DNA of 64,000 bases from Acanthornis magna (taxonomy: Eukaryota; Chordata; Aves; Passeriformes; Acanthizidae). Location: NCBI GenBank assembly GCA_036785705.1, contig JAWUZG010000084.1:16691501-16755500 (forward strand), in the 5' to 3' direction. How positions within the stretch are numbered: the first letter of the stretch is position 1; every line of letters begins with the position of its first letter. Shown here in pieces: positions 1 to 13,200 of the stretch. Position numbers and translations under genes: made by a program. The notes beneath the pieces were generated by a model, which saw only the letters and a program-made list of their open reading frames with translations, had not been told where the DNA came from and did not search any database.

Positions 1-3000
1 TAACCAGTCCTTAGAACTTAAGGTCTTTATTAACTCTTCAAATTTAGTGTTCTTACTGTACCTCCTACAGTTCCCTCACAAATTTGCTTAAATAGGAAGA
101 ATGATTTAATTCCTAACAATAAACTTGGACCAAAAATAAAAGAACAACATTGTGCACATTTACAAGTATGCGTCAATACATTAGCAGCAAGGAAACATAT
201 TATTATTATAAAATGCATGCCTGAAATTACAAGGCTTCAAAAGCATTTTTATTTCAAATCAGTTTTTAAAGAGTATGATTTGTCTAACATGTTATTAGGA
301 CCTCTTCAGATGAAAGGAGAAAAATGGATTAATAACAAAGAGCGTACTGATTGAAATCTAATTTCTATTATCACAGCTAAATGATGTTTTTGCATGCAAG
401 CTGAAGCTGTGTATTTTGTGATACACAGTCCCCTTACACAATGTCACTCATTTCTCTAGTCTTACTTAGAGCCATTTTCTGTTGAATTGAAAATAACGGT
501 GTCTCAAGTAACTGCACAGTATAAAATGCTCCCAGTTAGAAGCCAAGTCTCCAACCAGAGAAAATAATTAAATCAATCATTCTCAAACAGTGTTTTCAGC
601 TGAAGAATAATATCAACATAAAAGCCCTTTAAAATAATGTGTACCTGGATTATTATCAGCACTACTCAGATGATTAATTTTTCACCCCCAAATCACAGAG
701 CAATAAAACTTCTAACAGAATTTCTATTCCATGAAATAATGACACATTGTAAAAACACAGAACAAACTGAATCAGGAAGAACTCTAGAAAATGAAAGATA
801 TTAAAGACAGTACAGAATCAAAAGAAATGTATCATGAGGTGTCCCAGGTTCACAGATCCTCAATGTACTGTCAAGTACTCAAAAATTCCATATGTTGCTC
901 CAGAGGGTGGGAGTTAATTTAACCCCAGAAGTGAAGCCCCCTGAGCCAGATAAGCCTTTTCAAAGCACGGAGACCTCCAGCTCCAGCCCCAACCCCACCC
1001 TCCAGGCCTTCAGGGCTCCTAGGAGCTACTTCCAGCACAAGAACACCATGGCTATGAGCACAGCCTGATTTCTGTCTTCCAGGCTTGGGGCAGACAGCTT
1101 CCACAATAGAACTGTGTTTAATTAGCTTCTATTGGAAAAGCACTGTTATTCCTAAAAGTTATCAGGGAGCCAGTTGTGATGAAAGACTGAGGACACACAT
1201 TTTAGTTTCCACTAACTGGCATTTTTTGATGTTGAAAAAATTTATTGAAAAACAATTTTTCAAGAATAATAGATTAATTCTCACCAGTACTGACACCACC
1301 CTGTGGCTGCCAGAATACTTTTGATGGCTGAATGTGCTGAAAATCTAACACCTGCAGCATATGTTTTTAGTTATCTTGTTAGCTGCTAGACTGAGGGATG
1401 TGTAAATAAATTTATATATCTTTCAATAACCTTTTACAGCAACAGGGACAAGGAGCCCCTTCCAAAAAGCAGGGAGAAGAACCAGGCATCATAAAATTAT
1501 AAGTGTTGTAATAGCAGAACATGTAAATGATGGGACATCACATTTGGAAAGCTGAGGCTTCCTGATCAGCTACAGCTAATAATTACACAGTCATTTCAGA
1601 CCAGCTGCAACTTAACTTTTAGTCTGGACAATAAAATGGTACTAAGGCATTTAATTATTTTATCTCAAATTGGCAGCTTCTATCACAAAATCTAATGAGT
1701 AGATCAAATCAAATAATTCATCTTCACAATGCAATGATGAAAAAATATTTTCTTTCCCTAACAATAAAAGACTTGATCTTAAATCTTCTGGTCATGATAC
1801 TGAAAGTATTTATGAACCAGAAATAAAACTATATAGACCGTAAGGATGCCCAGTTATTTTATTTTTCCATCAGTCTAATCCTGCAGGAAGCTACAAATAT
1901 CTGTGTCAACTGCCCAGCTAAAACAAGAATTTTGATACCACAACCCCAGTTTTTTTGACCCGAGGGCTGATTTGCAGCTTCTTCTTGTCATTCTTTAAGC
2001 AGAGAACACAGAAATGCTGCAAGTTCCATCGCATAACTTTTATATCCCAGTTTGAGAATCCCTGTCTCACTCTACAGTTGAACAGATCCAAACTGTTCTT
2101 TCCTTCAACTGATAACTTATTGGCAAAAATACCATCTCTTATTAAGTAATTTTTTTTAGAGTTGGTGGAAAGTTCGCCTGAACAAAGACAAGTTGACTGT
2201 CTGTGTCAAACCTCACATTTCACTTCTGACTAGGCGCTATATACAGCACACCATCTCAGCCAGAGACATCAATTCTACCCATGGACCACAGCTTTTTTAA
2301 AAACATGACAGAAATCATACTGAAAACACTTAGAAATAGGATGCTCAAAATCCTCTTTCTGTTTGAGTGCATGACTAATTCAATGACAGATATTCACTCT
2401 CCAACACTCAAGTCCATAAATTGTCCCCACAAATGTCTATGCACAGAAAAGACCAAAACAATGCCATGAACAAATTCGCCTTTCAAAAGTCAAATGAATA
2501 ACAGCGATCCAACATGAACCTCAAGAACTGTGCCTTTATCAGGCAAGAAATGCTTATGGCAGTGAAATCAAACATCAACAGAAGAAAACTTCTGATGGTT
2601 GTTCCACGAGCAATACCAGAAACAATTCTGCTGCTAAGCAGCAACAATGCTCTGCACACATTGCTGTGGGAAAGAACAAATGGCCTTTTTAGCCTCCCTT
2701 TCTGTACTAGTGCATTAAGTCAGAGAAGGTCATTAATATTACTTAGTGTCTCCTCCAAACTAAAAAATCTAATCAGAGTTTACACTTCTGTCAGCCACTG
2801 TGTAGTTGTGGTTTTGCAGTTCCAGTGAGAAAAGGTCACAATACTCCTGCTTTTGGGGGAAGTTAACTAATGAAGGCATTTATCTAGTGCCAGATCATTT
2901 TGCTGACCAGGTAGGCCCTGTATAACTTTTTTTAGAGCTCTGCTTATCAGTTAGGATTGATTTTAACTTGAGTTGCTATGAACCTTCCTATGTGAAGCTT

Positions 3001-4494
3001 ATAAATGATTAGTAGAACCTGATGAATATTAATGTGCAAAGTAAAACAAGGGGATAAAAATATCTTCCGAAAGGTATTACCTCATACAATCTGCCACTGT
3101 ACCTTATCTGCTGCCGGGATAAAAAAATAAACTAAGAAATATCTCTAACCAAAGGTTACTTCAATAAAATCAAATCATAATCACTATCTAAACTGAAGAC
3201 ATAATCAGTGTTACAGTAAACTTATTACACTTACATGTTGTTCAGAACACCCAAGAGAACATCAGTCCACTTTCTTTCTGAAAGAATGATTTCTTGCAAT
3301 AAAGGAATTCATTTCTGAAAGACAAAAAAACAAAGCAAAATATGAAGTTAAATTATTCACCAGTTTTTTAGTAGCTGCATTGTGATAATACATGAAAATA
3401 CATTAGTGCAGCTGGGAAATTCACCGGAACTTGCGACAATTTCATAAAAAAACCTGCATAATTAAATATATATTTGTATGTGTAAACATGCTATTAAAAT
3501 TTTATAATATTCAAGGATATGTTTCATGTATAGGTAAAAAGTTACTTTGAGCTGCAGGGAGTTTAATATTTCTGTTTTATTTTGTACCACAAGGAACAAA
3601 GGTTTTATTTTCAGGAAGCGAGTATTCTCAATTTCAACCAAAAATGCCTTTCATAAATAGTCTAACAGAAAACGGAATCTTGTCCAAAAAAAAAACCCAA
3701 AACCCTAACATTGTTCTTACATAAAAAAAAATCAGATTTGTCTTGAATATTAATGGGGAAAGGATTTGAAGAAAATCCTGCATATTATATCCCAGAGTAC
3801 CTCCTTTTATCCCTTTTCAATATGTATTAATGAGAATACATAAAGGAAAGGAACAGGTAGGCTGAATAACAGATTCTTACAGTGAAATCAGTTTAAGAGT
3901 GGATTAGGCTGGCAAGAAAATGAAGACTACTCTATACATATATACATGTTCATAGACTCTCTATGCATTTCATTCCTACTGCTCTGATAGAAGTTTAAGG
4001 GAGCATAACACACCCTCTAGTAGAAAATTCAACTGATGTAAAAAACTTTGTCTCGTGCACTTATAAACAAATCCTAGGTAGCAAGTTTTGTTTCTCGTCC
4101 TAAAATAACAGCACATGGTAAGATTTCCATCAGTGTTGTGGAATGCTTCCTGTTGTCAACAGGGAATTTTAAGCAGTTTTGATTAGTGACTGTATTCCTG
4201 CAGATTCCTGAGTATTTTTTTTAAACTAATCTAAATTATTAGGCTTTTTCCTTACTCTGTGAACTAGGCCTCAGCGGTCCTACAGATAAGGACATTAATC
4301 ATTGAGAAAAAATTACTTAGAAGCTCTTAGTAATTTTTAACCTTTCAAGACTGAGAGAAAATATTACTGAGGGTGAGCTGCAGTGAGAGAATATGTTATG
4401 TCTAATAAGTCCTCTCACCATCTAAAGTTTCATCAAATCCTTACAAAGAAACAGGGGATGGCATGCAGGTGCTCATGGAATGAGTGCTGGTAGC
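1..4494. other. AT-rich unique non-coding DNA
   Basis: No coding exon or recognisable repeat is seen. The open frames here (up to about 104 codons, at 2514-2828 on the plus strand) have no domain or signal I recognise and no codon-level pattern. A slightly GC-richer patch at about 905-1095 contains a pyrimidine tract followed by AG, but no open frame across it makes a sensible exon. A short perfect inverted repeat lies at 407-428 (8-bp arms, 6-nt loop), which is close to chance expectation. Confidence 0.7.
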
Positions 4495-4688
4495 ATGATA
4501 CAGCTTTCCAGTTTTGTCAGCCCTTCATGGAGCAGTGATTCTGACATCCTGCATTTATCTAGCCATACAGAAATACAGACTGGCTACAAGCAACTTGATT
4601 TAGTGGAAGATGTCCCTGCCCATAGCAGAAGGGTAGAACCAGATGACCTTCAAAAGGGCCCTTCCAACTCAACCTATTCTATGATTCC
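4495..4688 (+). repeat. CR1 LINE 3' end fragment
   Basis: This is a 5'-truncated CR1 retrotransposon tail. From about 4579 the sequence follows the avian CR1 3' UTR almost word for word: the 'agcaacttgatttagtggaaga' type segment, 'tgtccctgccca', then 'gggcccttccaactc', ending in the CR1-specific ATTCTATG tail unit at 4677-4684. The part from 4495 to 4578 aligns only weakly with the preceding consensus and may be decayed CR1. It encodes nothing; CR1 tails are recognised by the element's own reverse transcriptase during insertion. Confidence 0.85.
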
Positions 4689-5568
4689 TTTATTCCCAAT
4701 AACTCCTTGCCTGGTTTGATGACTTCCAGTTGTTCAAAAGTCACATATGGGTTCACAGTGAGTAGACAAATACACAAAACACAGTAAAATGATCTTTACA
4801 TTTCCAAGTTAGGTATCTGTATCCTTTCCCTCACCAAACTATGTCTCTTACAAAATGTTTCCAAAGATTCATTCATATGTAGCTCACCTGCTCTGAGTCT
4901 CATATATATGTCTCCACAGGATCAGCTAAAAGATAACTTATTCCTGCCTAAAAATGCAGCAGTTTGATGCAGCCTCTCTGCTTTGGATAACGTACTGAAG
5001 CTTTGTTTCACACCTGTGTATGTGACCATATAGTATTAGGACTGCCACTTAAGAGTATAGGCGTGATTAGGGATTACACAGAAATATCTAGCTCTTGGTA
5101 TCATCTACTTACTGACAATATACAGTATATGGAAGCAAAGACATTAAGAGTATAAATATTACAAATCTGAGTGAGAAAAAATGAAATTAAACCAGAAAAA
5201 TGTAAAATTTTGGGGGAAAAATATCCATTTACTGACATTTAAGAAGTCATCAATATGGCACATCATAGAAAAGAGTTCAGGGAACAGTAGGAGTATAATG
5301 GCTTTATAAAAAAGTAGAAATAAGAACTCCTCAAAAATAATTTGTCTCATATCCCACTCTCAAATAATGACCTAAAGTATCACTAATAAACATAAAGAGT
5401 TAAAACCAATTATCTTCTCAAGTAAAAACATTTTATATTTTAATAAGCACTACTGAAAGTTCAGCACTATGAGTTTAAGGGAGAAAAAGTAGTAAGAGAA
5501 GAAAGTAAATTAAGATGAGATAATCTAAAGATGAAAACACATTTAATCAGCATGATGCAATATTGATG

Positions 5569-5641
5569 TAATTATAAAATTTTTGTGCTGCTACTGTACT
5601 AATATGTTTTACACAAACATTAGTCAAGGCTGTTATAATTA
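5569..5641. repeat. Nested inverted repeat
   Basis: The outer arms 5569-5577 and 5633-5641 are perfect 9-bp complements (TAATTATAA / TTATAATTA). Inside them, 5598-5609 and 5615-5624 form a second stem (ACTAAT-AT-GTTT against AAACATTAGT, a 10-bp pairing with a 2-nt bulge). The outer arms are pure A/T, so this could be chance in AT-rich DNA. Confidence 0.5.
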
Positions 5642-8600
5642 GCGTTGTCTACACCACAGAGAGTCTTGAGCTTGAAACACTGTAGCTAAGAGAATGATAA
5701 TGATTAAACATGGGAAGTTTAAAGACAGCGAAATGTGTAAGATGTTTTCAACATCCACACCCCCAGAGTAATGTCATTTGCTTTTATTTATTAATATCCT
5801 CCAAATGCAGGATTTCAGAATAATTCAACTAATCACTAGCACACACACTAATTTACTGAAATAGAATCAAGGATCTTCAGACAGCCTTCTGCCTACTTGC
5901 CCTCTAGTTACTTTGAGAAACTATTAGCAAAGACCATCCACAACAGTATTTTTCCACTGTTCTGTTATTCTTAATATCATATTCCCAGTGTTTAAAACTA
6001 GCAAGTGAAAAAAGCAACTTCTTGTCTTAGCCATAGTGAGAACGAAAACAACTGATCTCAGTCTTCAGTACAAAAACCCACACTACAAACCTTTGGGAAT
6101 TTCACAGGCTTTTTCCCTACTATCAGTTTTGTATTTATCCAAACTTCTCCCGCACCCAGACGTAAACAAAATGCCCCATCCACAGTTAAGTGAAGTGGAA
6201 ATATTACTATGTCTATCATACACACATTTTTATTGCATTTGTACTTTTTATTATTTTAACTTGCCATTTCAGCAGCAGAATAATGTGTTAAATAGACTTA
6301 CTTTATAGTCCTCTATAAACCCCAGCTAGGTACAATGCTGACCCTTTTCAAGCTGTCTGTCTTGCAAATTCTCCAATATTAACAGTTTCTAGTTACTTAA
6401 CTATTTCCAGGATATCAGGATACAACAAATAAGCAACTCATATTCATCTGTGTCAACTCAGTTTCAATTATTCTTCCCTGCATTTTAATTTGTTATTATT
6501 AAAAAGAGGCTTGTAATTAACTCCTTTTTGCAAAGATTCACTGAATAATTCATCTTCTTTTCAGGCATTTACTATATGCTCGCCCCAATAATATCATACA
6601 ATATCTTTAATGTTTTCTTAAATCTAATGTTTTTCTAAAACCTTCCCCTTATAAAGTCTTATAACTCTTTCTGTTATAAGTCACATTTTGATCCAGCCAT
6701 TCCAAATTTATCCTTATACAGACATTTTGTCTCCACAGAACTATGTCTCTATGTTGTTTTTCTACCATATTTTGGGGGGTTTTTTTTGGGGTGGGTGGTT
6801 TGTCACAGAGGCAACTTATAGCACTACCATGGAAAGTAAATGAAGTTTTCTGGATTACAGAAAGAACAGCAGAGTTGACGCAAGGCCAACCAATTAGCCC
6901 ACAACAAAATGTGTTCAGTGCTAGTCAGTCCCTTTAAATTAACTTAGAGGAGCATAAGGCAATAGTGTAGAGGGGACTAAAACAGTACTTATAATGAGCA
7001 AAATAGGGAGAAAATGTAACAACAGAGCTTTTTTTGCCAAAAAGAAGAAAAAAAAAAGGATTGAATTGTGACTAATTTCAGTATTGTTGGGTAAACAGAA
7101 GGGCCAATTAAGGACATTGCTTCAGGTTCAATTTTCATCTTGAAAATGGGTCAGCATACCTGAAGCTTATATAACATCGCTCTTACATTTCAAATTATTT
7201 CTTTCCCTTAAAAATATTAGAATGCAAATACAGAGGTGTCACGGACAACTACTCAATCAAAAATCCCTCTGAGAATTCAGAACACAACTAAGAGCCAACA
7301 CAAGTGCAGTACAAAACAATTCAAGTTAGCACTGGTGTTATTAAAACAGAAATTTCAGAAGTTATATAGCTATGGAGAATTAACTGTAAGGGCTCAGGTT
7401 TTGGTCAACATTTCTACTGCTCAAAAGCTAAACAGCAGAAAATGTAACTAGTACAAGAAAGCCTGTAGTAAGAAATCAGGCAGGGTATTTGTGAATCCTG
7501 GTCACTCACAGAACTGAGATGTTTGAAATAAATGGATTTTAAGGTGTCTTGATAAGAAACACTCAAAATTTACAGGTTAATACATGCAAGATTCACTTAA
7601 TTTCTCATATCTCCCTCATGAACTTTGCCATGTTACTTCACCTTCAAAATTAGCAAACGGGAAGTAAATGTTTCTTGAGATTACTGATAGAAAATAGCGA
7701 CACAGCTCAGAAAGAATAAGGTCAGAGCATAAGTTTAAACAGATTTTACACACTTTCAGGCCTGAAATTGAAGCTCTGCATGTAAAGAAACTAAAGCCAG
7801 TCTGGTTGCTCTCTTTCTACACTCTCAAAAGCAAGTAGAAAGGGGAGATGCACCGCTTCAATTAAGACAGAACTGAGCAAATAATACGTCAAATTTCAAT
7901 TTGAGACTGTTTCATAATTAATATATAAGACGTTTCTTAAACTCCTTTGTTCTGTTTATAAACATATAATCCAGTTGTTGGCAGCTTCTTAGCATTTCGT
8001 GAACATGGCAATGCGCTTCTATTCCAGCAGGTGTTCAAACATGGATTGCCACCTTAATATCTAAATGCTTGCATGAAGCCACAAACTTCATCCAAACAGT
8101 AGGCAACCTAAAAGCAGCCTAGACAATGCCATGGGAACCCAATGTCATTCACATAAATTTGATGGAGTATTTAAAAAAATGAAACATAACTGCAGGAACT
8201 GCAATAATAATGAACTATCAGTCATAATAAAAGCAGAAATCATAAGTGAGGCAGCAGGCCATACAGTGATTTTTTTCTCCAGACGTCATGTGGTGGTGCT
8301 TCCCATGTGACTGTGGTTAAACACACGGATAAGAAAAACACAGAATATTTTCAAATGTTCCTGCCAGTTGCTGAGACAGATGCTTCTCAATATAATATTT
8401 AAAAGGCTATAAGATTCAGGAAAACAATTAGCAAATAACAATTATGTTCCATTATACAATGTTTGCAACCATTCCACTTATTTATACTCATACCCTTGCC
8501 TGTACATATGACTTTTTTTCATAACAGAACATAGACATTTGTTAAAGTTAAAATTTATCCTAGATATAATTGAAATTTTGCTTATAATCACTGCTTTTAA

Positions 8601-8759
8601 ACAGAATTAAAACCTTAATGTTCTGTTCAGAATAGAAATAGTCTTATGAATAGGCATAAGAGGTTTCTGTATCAGTTATGTAAAATGAGTCAGAAGAAAG
8701 GCACACTGTTGTACTGAAATAGGATTCCTAGGTGGCTTCCCAAAGCAGAGAGGGGTTGC

Positions 8760-8794
8760 ATATGACAATAAATGCTTTTTGAAAATTGTCATAT
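8760..8794. repeat. Perfect 10-bp inverted repeat
   Basis: The arm ATATGACAAT (8760-8769) is matched by its exact reverse complement at 8785-8794 around a 15-nt loop. About one such 10-bp hairpin is expected by chance in 64 kb, and more where DNA is AT-rich, so no function is implied. Confidence 0.6.
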
Positions 8795-9210
8795 TTATTT
8801 TCAGATGTTGATTTGCCTTCATTTAAATATTCCCTTAATCATTTTATTTAAATTCGTATTGGCCAAATTATACCTCATTTTTGAGATTGTTTTAGATCAG
8901 TATTATCGGGAAAGAAACTAGTCACTATGAATAAATCTAAAAGCAAATATTAGATTATATATTAAAGTAAATTGAAAATCACATGGAAAATATAAAGAAT
9001 TGAAGTGACACCAACCCATCTCCTATAATACTGAGTTCTAAATTTTCAGTGGCATTAACTAGTTGTATAACGTTTCAATAGAAAAACAAAACTATGGAGA
9101 TAATTGAAACTAATCAAAATTTAACAAGTGTTAGCTATGAGCTTGAAAGTATTTGTGAATTATCTATAGATGAATTGTTATGAACATGAAATAAACAAAT
9201 GCTTATCCAT

Positions 9211-9230
9211 AATATTATTATTATTATTAA
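9211..9230. repeat. (TTA)n microsatellite
   Basis: A short run of about six TTA/ATT units, nearly uninterrupted. It is likely too short to be very polymorphic. Confidence 0.85.
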
Positions 9231-9711
9231 GAAATTATCAGCTTGCTAATCCTAAATAAGTTCACTTTTTTTGACCTACATATTAAAAAAGAGGTAATTA
9301 TTCATCTGCAGTTTCAGAAAACAACACTATATTATCAGCAGATTTATTACAAAGCACTGCATAAAACCTTGTAGCACCATGTAGGCAGAATCTTGACAAA
9401 TCCAGACCAACAGCAAAACAAATAAAGCAAATAAAATAGCACTTATCACCACAATTTTGTCACCTTTCTTTTTAATTTAGAGTTTAAACAAGAATCAGTT
9501 TATTGCTCACTGAAGTCACAACAGCTGGAGATCAACCCACACTCTAAGTCTCTGGAAAAGAGTATGTCAGGAAAGTCTGAAAGATGATCAGAAGAAAGGA
9601 AACTTAATGCAAGCTAGACATCATTCCAAGTGCTAAAAGAATCATGAGAGAAGGTACACAGCTGAAAGTGGAAGAAACAAAGGAAGGAAATGATGTGTAG
9701 AATTGAATGAA

Positions 9712-10281
9712 TATCACTTTTTAAACCAGGTAAGCAGCTAAGCACACACAACTGCCTGCTTACTTTTCACTCTACTGTATGAGAGAGAATTGCAATGCAG
9801 AAACTGTGGAAACTCCTGTGTTGAAATAGTTTAATAAGACTAGGAAAAAAAAAAAAAAGATGCCTTGTCCACCCCCTAAAAAAATTTTAAAAAATAAACC
9901 CAAGAAAAACAAGATATTAAAAAATCCAACCAAACTCATTGCCCACCACCAGCTGGCCAAGGTTCAGCCAGTCCCCAAGTGTCAGCAGTCCCTGCAAACT
10001 TTCTCCCCCTCACGTTTTTCATTGCAGAGCATGACACCATATGGTGTGGAATATCCCTTTGGATGGTTGGGCTCAGCTGTCCTGGCTGTGTCCCCTCCCA
10101 GACTGTTCAACCCAGACTGTTCACTGGTGGGGCAGCGTGGGATGAAGACCAAGTCTTGATTTCGTGTAAGCAATGCTCAGCAATAATAAAAACACCCCCA
10201 TGTTATCAACACTGCTTTCAGCACAAATCCACGTCAGCTACTCTGAAGAAAAGTAATGCTATTCCATCCAAAATGGTTACA
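9712..10281 (-). mobile_element. Old solo LTR, ERVL-like, minus strand
   Basis: Read on the minus strand, this matches an abundant avian LTR family that I recognise by eye. It begins TGTAACC at 10281, followed by the 'tagcattacttttcttcagagtagct' type block. It then has 'cagtgttgataaca', the 'ctgctgagcat/gcttacac' block (about 10170-10210), 'ggacacagccaggacagctga' (about 10071-10095) and the 'aaagggatattcca' / 'ccatatggtgtcatgctc' block (about 10030-10062). An ATTAAA polyadenylation signal lies at 9830-9835. The terminal 'gtgcttagctgcttacctggttta' segment runs down to about 9712. The terminal CA appears mutated and no clean target-site duplication is visible, so it is old. There is no internal retroviral region, so it is a solo LTR left by recombination. 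The A14 run at 9845-9858 belongs to its U3-R/U5 region. Confidence 0.85.
9845..9858. repeat. A14 homopolymer inside the LTR
   Basis: A run of 14 A on the plus strand (a T run on the LTR strand), just upstream of the LTR's ATTAAA signal when read on the minus strand. Confidence 0.9.
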
Positions 10282-13200
10282 AAAGCTTCAGAGGGTAAGA
10301 CCTAAAAGACCTTAACAGGGAAACAAAAAGGAAGTTAAGAATTGCAAAGGACTCTGAAGGTGAACTTCAGGTTGTATAAGGCTTGAAATCACATGGGAGT
10401 TGAGACAGATGTGTAAGGTGAATTTAGTAAATCAATAAGGGAAGTCATTCCAGTATATACCCCAGAGAGATCTACTGGTTATGAAGGGAATTAGCTAGCA
10501 ATACACTAGGAGAATATAAATGAATATTATTATTTTTATAGAATGCAACTAGTGCCTGGAGAAGACGCCTTAATGTTTGTTCTGATTTCTGTCCATAATT
10601 CTTGCACATCAAGCAGTCTCTTTGCAAATCTTTCAGATTCACGTAGAAGTCCTCCCACCCTCCTCTCCTGCCGTGCTACTAAGGCACAGTGGCCATTGTC
10701 ATTTTGTGTTATCTTTTCTGAGTCATGATGTCATGCTGAATAACATAGTCCATTCTCCTATTCACTTAAGAAGATGTAAAAATAGTTTTAGGAATAAAGC
10801 TATGTATAATTACAAAGAATTCTATATAAAATTACATTTTCTCAAGTTTGAAATCTCATCCTATTTGAAGGAGGCTGCTCTTGTTACAGGGAAGTGTAAG
10901 CCTTGAGTGCAAGATCTACTTACACATATACTCAATTCTTTTCTGCTTTTATGCTTTCTAAGAAGTAACTTACTAAGTCAAAGTAATTTAATGACCATTA
11001 CTTGACATATTTGTTCTCCATTGCTAGTATCAACAAATCCTGGCCGCCTTTCTCTTTTCTGCTTAAAAATGCCTATGAAAATACTTGTTAGCTCTGGTCT
11101 CACAGCTAGGGTTATGAATTTTCAGGCCAGTTTCCCCAGACACAGAAAACACCTGAAGGTAAGAGTGAGAGATAAAAAGACTGTGTCATTAGTAAGGAGA
11201 ATCTTTCTCCTGGTTCTCAGTGCCCAGGCAACATCCATCTCAAGATGAGATCTTGAAGTGATAGAAACACAGACCAGAAAACACATTCACATCAATATCT
11301 AAGACTCACTTACATTCTATTTTCCTCTGTCCTTTGAAGGAGCTGAGAAAAACTTTCAGACAAATAAAACACTTTTAAAATACATATAATAGGCATATTT
11401 TAGGGGAGTATTAGATATAGATTCCAGTATTATAATGATGATGATTAAATGAGAGAACTACTCAAACGAAGGACTCAAATAATGCTGACAGCTTAAAGCA
11501 GGAAAATAGAAATGATCATGTATTTTTTTAATAATTGGCATAAAATTAAAGAAACACTTTAATCAGAAGTTTTTAGTGTTGATTAATTTCTTGTGGTGGG
11601 TGAAGAGGGGAACCCTGGAAATTAAGTTTGACATACTGAAAATTAAAGGAAAAAATAAATCAGTAAAACAGAGCTCTGATCTCCCCACCCCTACTGCATT
11701 CTATCCCAAACATCTGAAAGATGAGAGAGGACTTAAGAATACTTTTAGGAAATAATTGTATCTCCTCAACATATATCAGTTTCTCTGCTCTATTTCTTTT
11801 CCTTCTTACTGCCTCAAGGGGACAGACTGGAGCAACACAAGTAAAAATAATGGGAATTTCTAGTATATTTTGATACTATAAATGAGTGTCAGTTGTGATT
11901 TCTCAGAAGTCATGCATATAACCGGTTCAGGTTTGAATGTTGTGCTCTGACAGCAATGGCTGTTATGATGACAGTAGCAAATGCCAGGCCTTGAATCTAC
12001 TTACAATGCAATAATTGTAGCACAAGGACTCAGACAGACAAATGTTCTAAACACTTCACAGCTTTAAGGTTACAGTATGCTGGTAATTCTCAGTACCAGC
12101 AGTGCAAGGCTTTGAAATGCCTATTCTTAGGAACATTTTTACAGTGACTAACCTGTATTCCTGACAGCAGCAACCCACAAAAGAAAACTGTGATTTCCTA
12201 AGCCATGCTCAGTCAAACTCCTTGAGCAGAAGTAATCAGTAAGACGACCTTGATTAGAAGCCTCATAATTCAAAGCTCAGATCCCATGGCATGGCACAAA
12301 GGCTTTCTTTAAACACATTTGTGACTAACCTGCCATGCACACTAGAGCTCCAAATGTGCAGTAACAAGCTGGGTAAGTACAACATGGTCAATCCCATTGC
12401 TTCCATTTCCTACCCCATCCTTGGAGCTGGTCTTTTAAAAGCTTACCCAGATGACCAATGCTCTACTCTTATCGCTCTTCTGATCACTACAAAAGCACTC
12501 TCCCTCTCCAAGTACAAAACCCTAGGTTTTAGGTACTGAGAACAGCCAGAAAGCTGTGCAAGGCTGACAGGTGCTGTGTGGTCCCAAGCAGGATGGCTGC
12601 ACTCTCACACCATCAGGATGTTCCTGTCAGTCCTGTTCCTACAAACTTTGCTGGGGCATAGCTGCAAACCCAACCAAGATCAAACCATCAGCTCCTGAGT
12701 CTCTAGTTTGGGAAGGCTAGTCTTTTTTAATATTCTCCCTAGTTATATTTGACTTCAGTCTTGCTGATATGTTATTGCCATCTCATTCTGCTGGTTTCCT
12801 ATATCCACATTTATACATTTACTTTTTCTTTTTTTTTTTTGTAGATTATTGAAGAATATATGACTCACACAGAGAAAATACATTACATAACAACTACTTC
12901 AGTTTTCCAGCTTTTTTAATTTCTAAATTCTCATGTTACTCTAAATTTTAGGCCAGAAGACAATATTGGAGTAATCTGATCTGAGTACATCACAGGGTGC
13001 ATTGGTAGTCAGACTATTGCTAAGAATACTTTGTAACACAATGCAGTTCTTTTGAAGGAAAACTCAAAAGTTCAGGATCTCATTTATTCCTGCAAAGACA
13101 CAAAACATAATTTTTATGTCTACATACTCAGACCTGAAAACAGTGAAGTATGAATAAAGCTCCTTCCTAAAGACAAAGAATTTGGAACTTCAGGCAAACA

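Larger units (their letters stand above)
4689..9711. other. AT-rich unique non-coding DNA
   Basis: No gene is supported. Visible items are a G-run cluster at 6774-6798, an interrupted A tract near 7050, a nested inverted repeat at 5569-5641, a 10-bp perfect inverted repeat at 8760-8794, and a short TTA microsatellite at 9211-9230. The open frames (maximum about 90 codons) look random and have no recognisable domains. Confidence 0.7.

Noticed and set aside
407..428. 8-bp inverted repeat as a functional hairpin
   Set aside because: Stem length and loop are within chance expectation for 64 kb of AT-rich DNA.
1060..1082. Pyrimidine tract followed by CAG, resembling a splice acceptor
   Set aside because: No adjacent open frame with coding character and no partner donor that I can support.
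9860..10305. Overlapping plus-strand frames of 99 and 108 codons
   Set aside because: They lie within a minus-strand solo LTR and are antisense to it.
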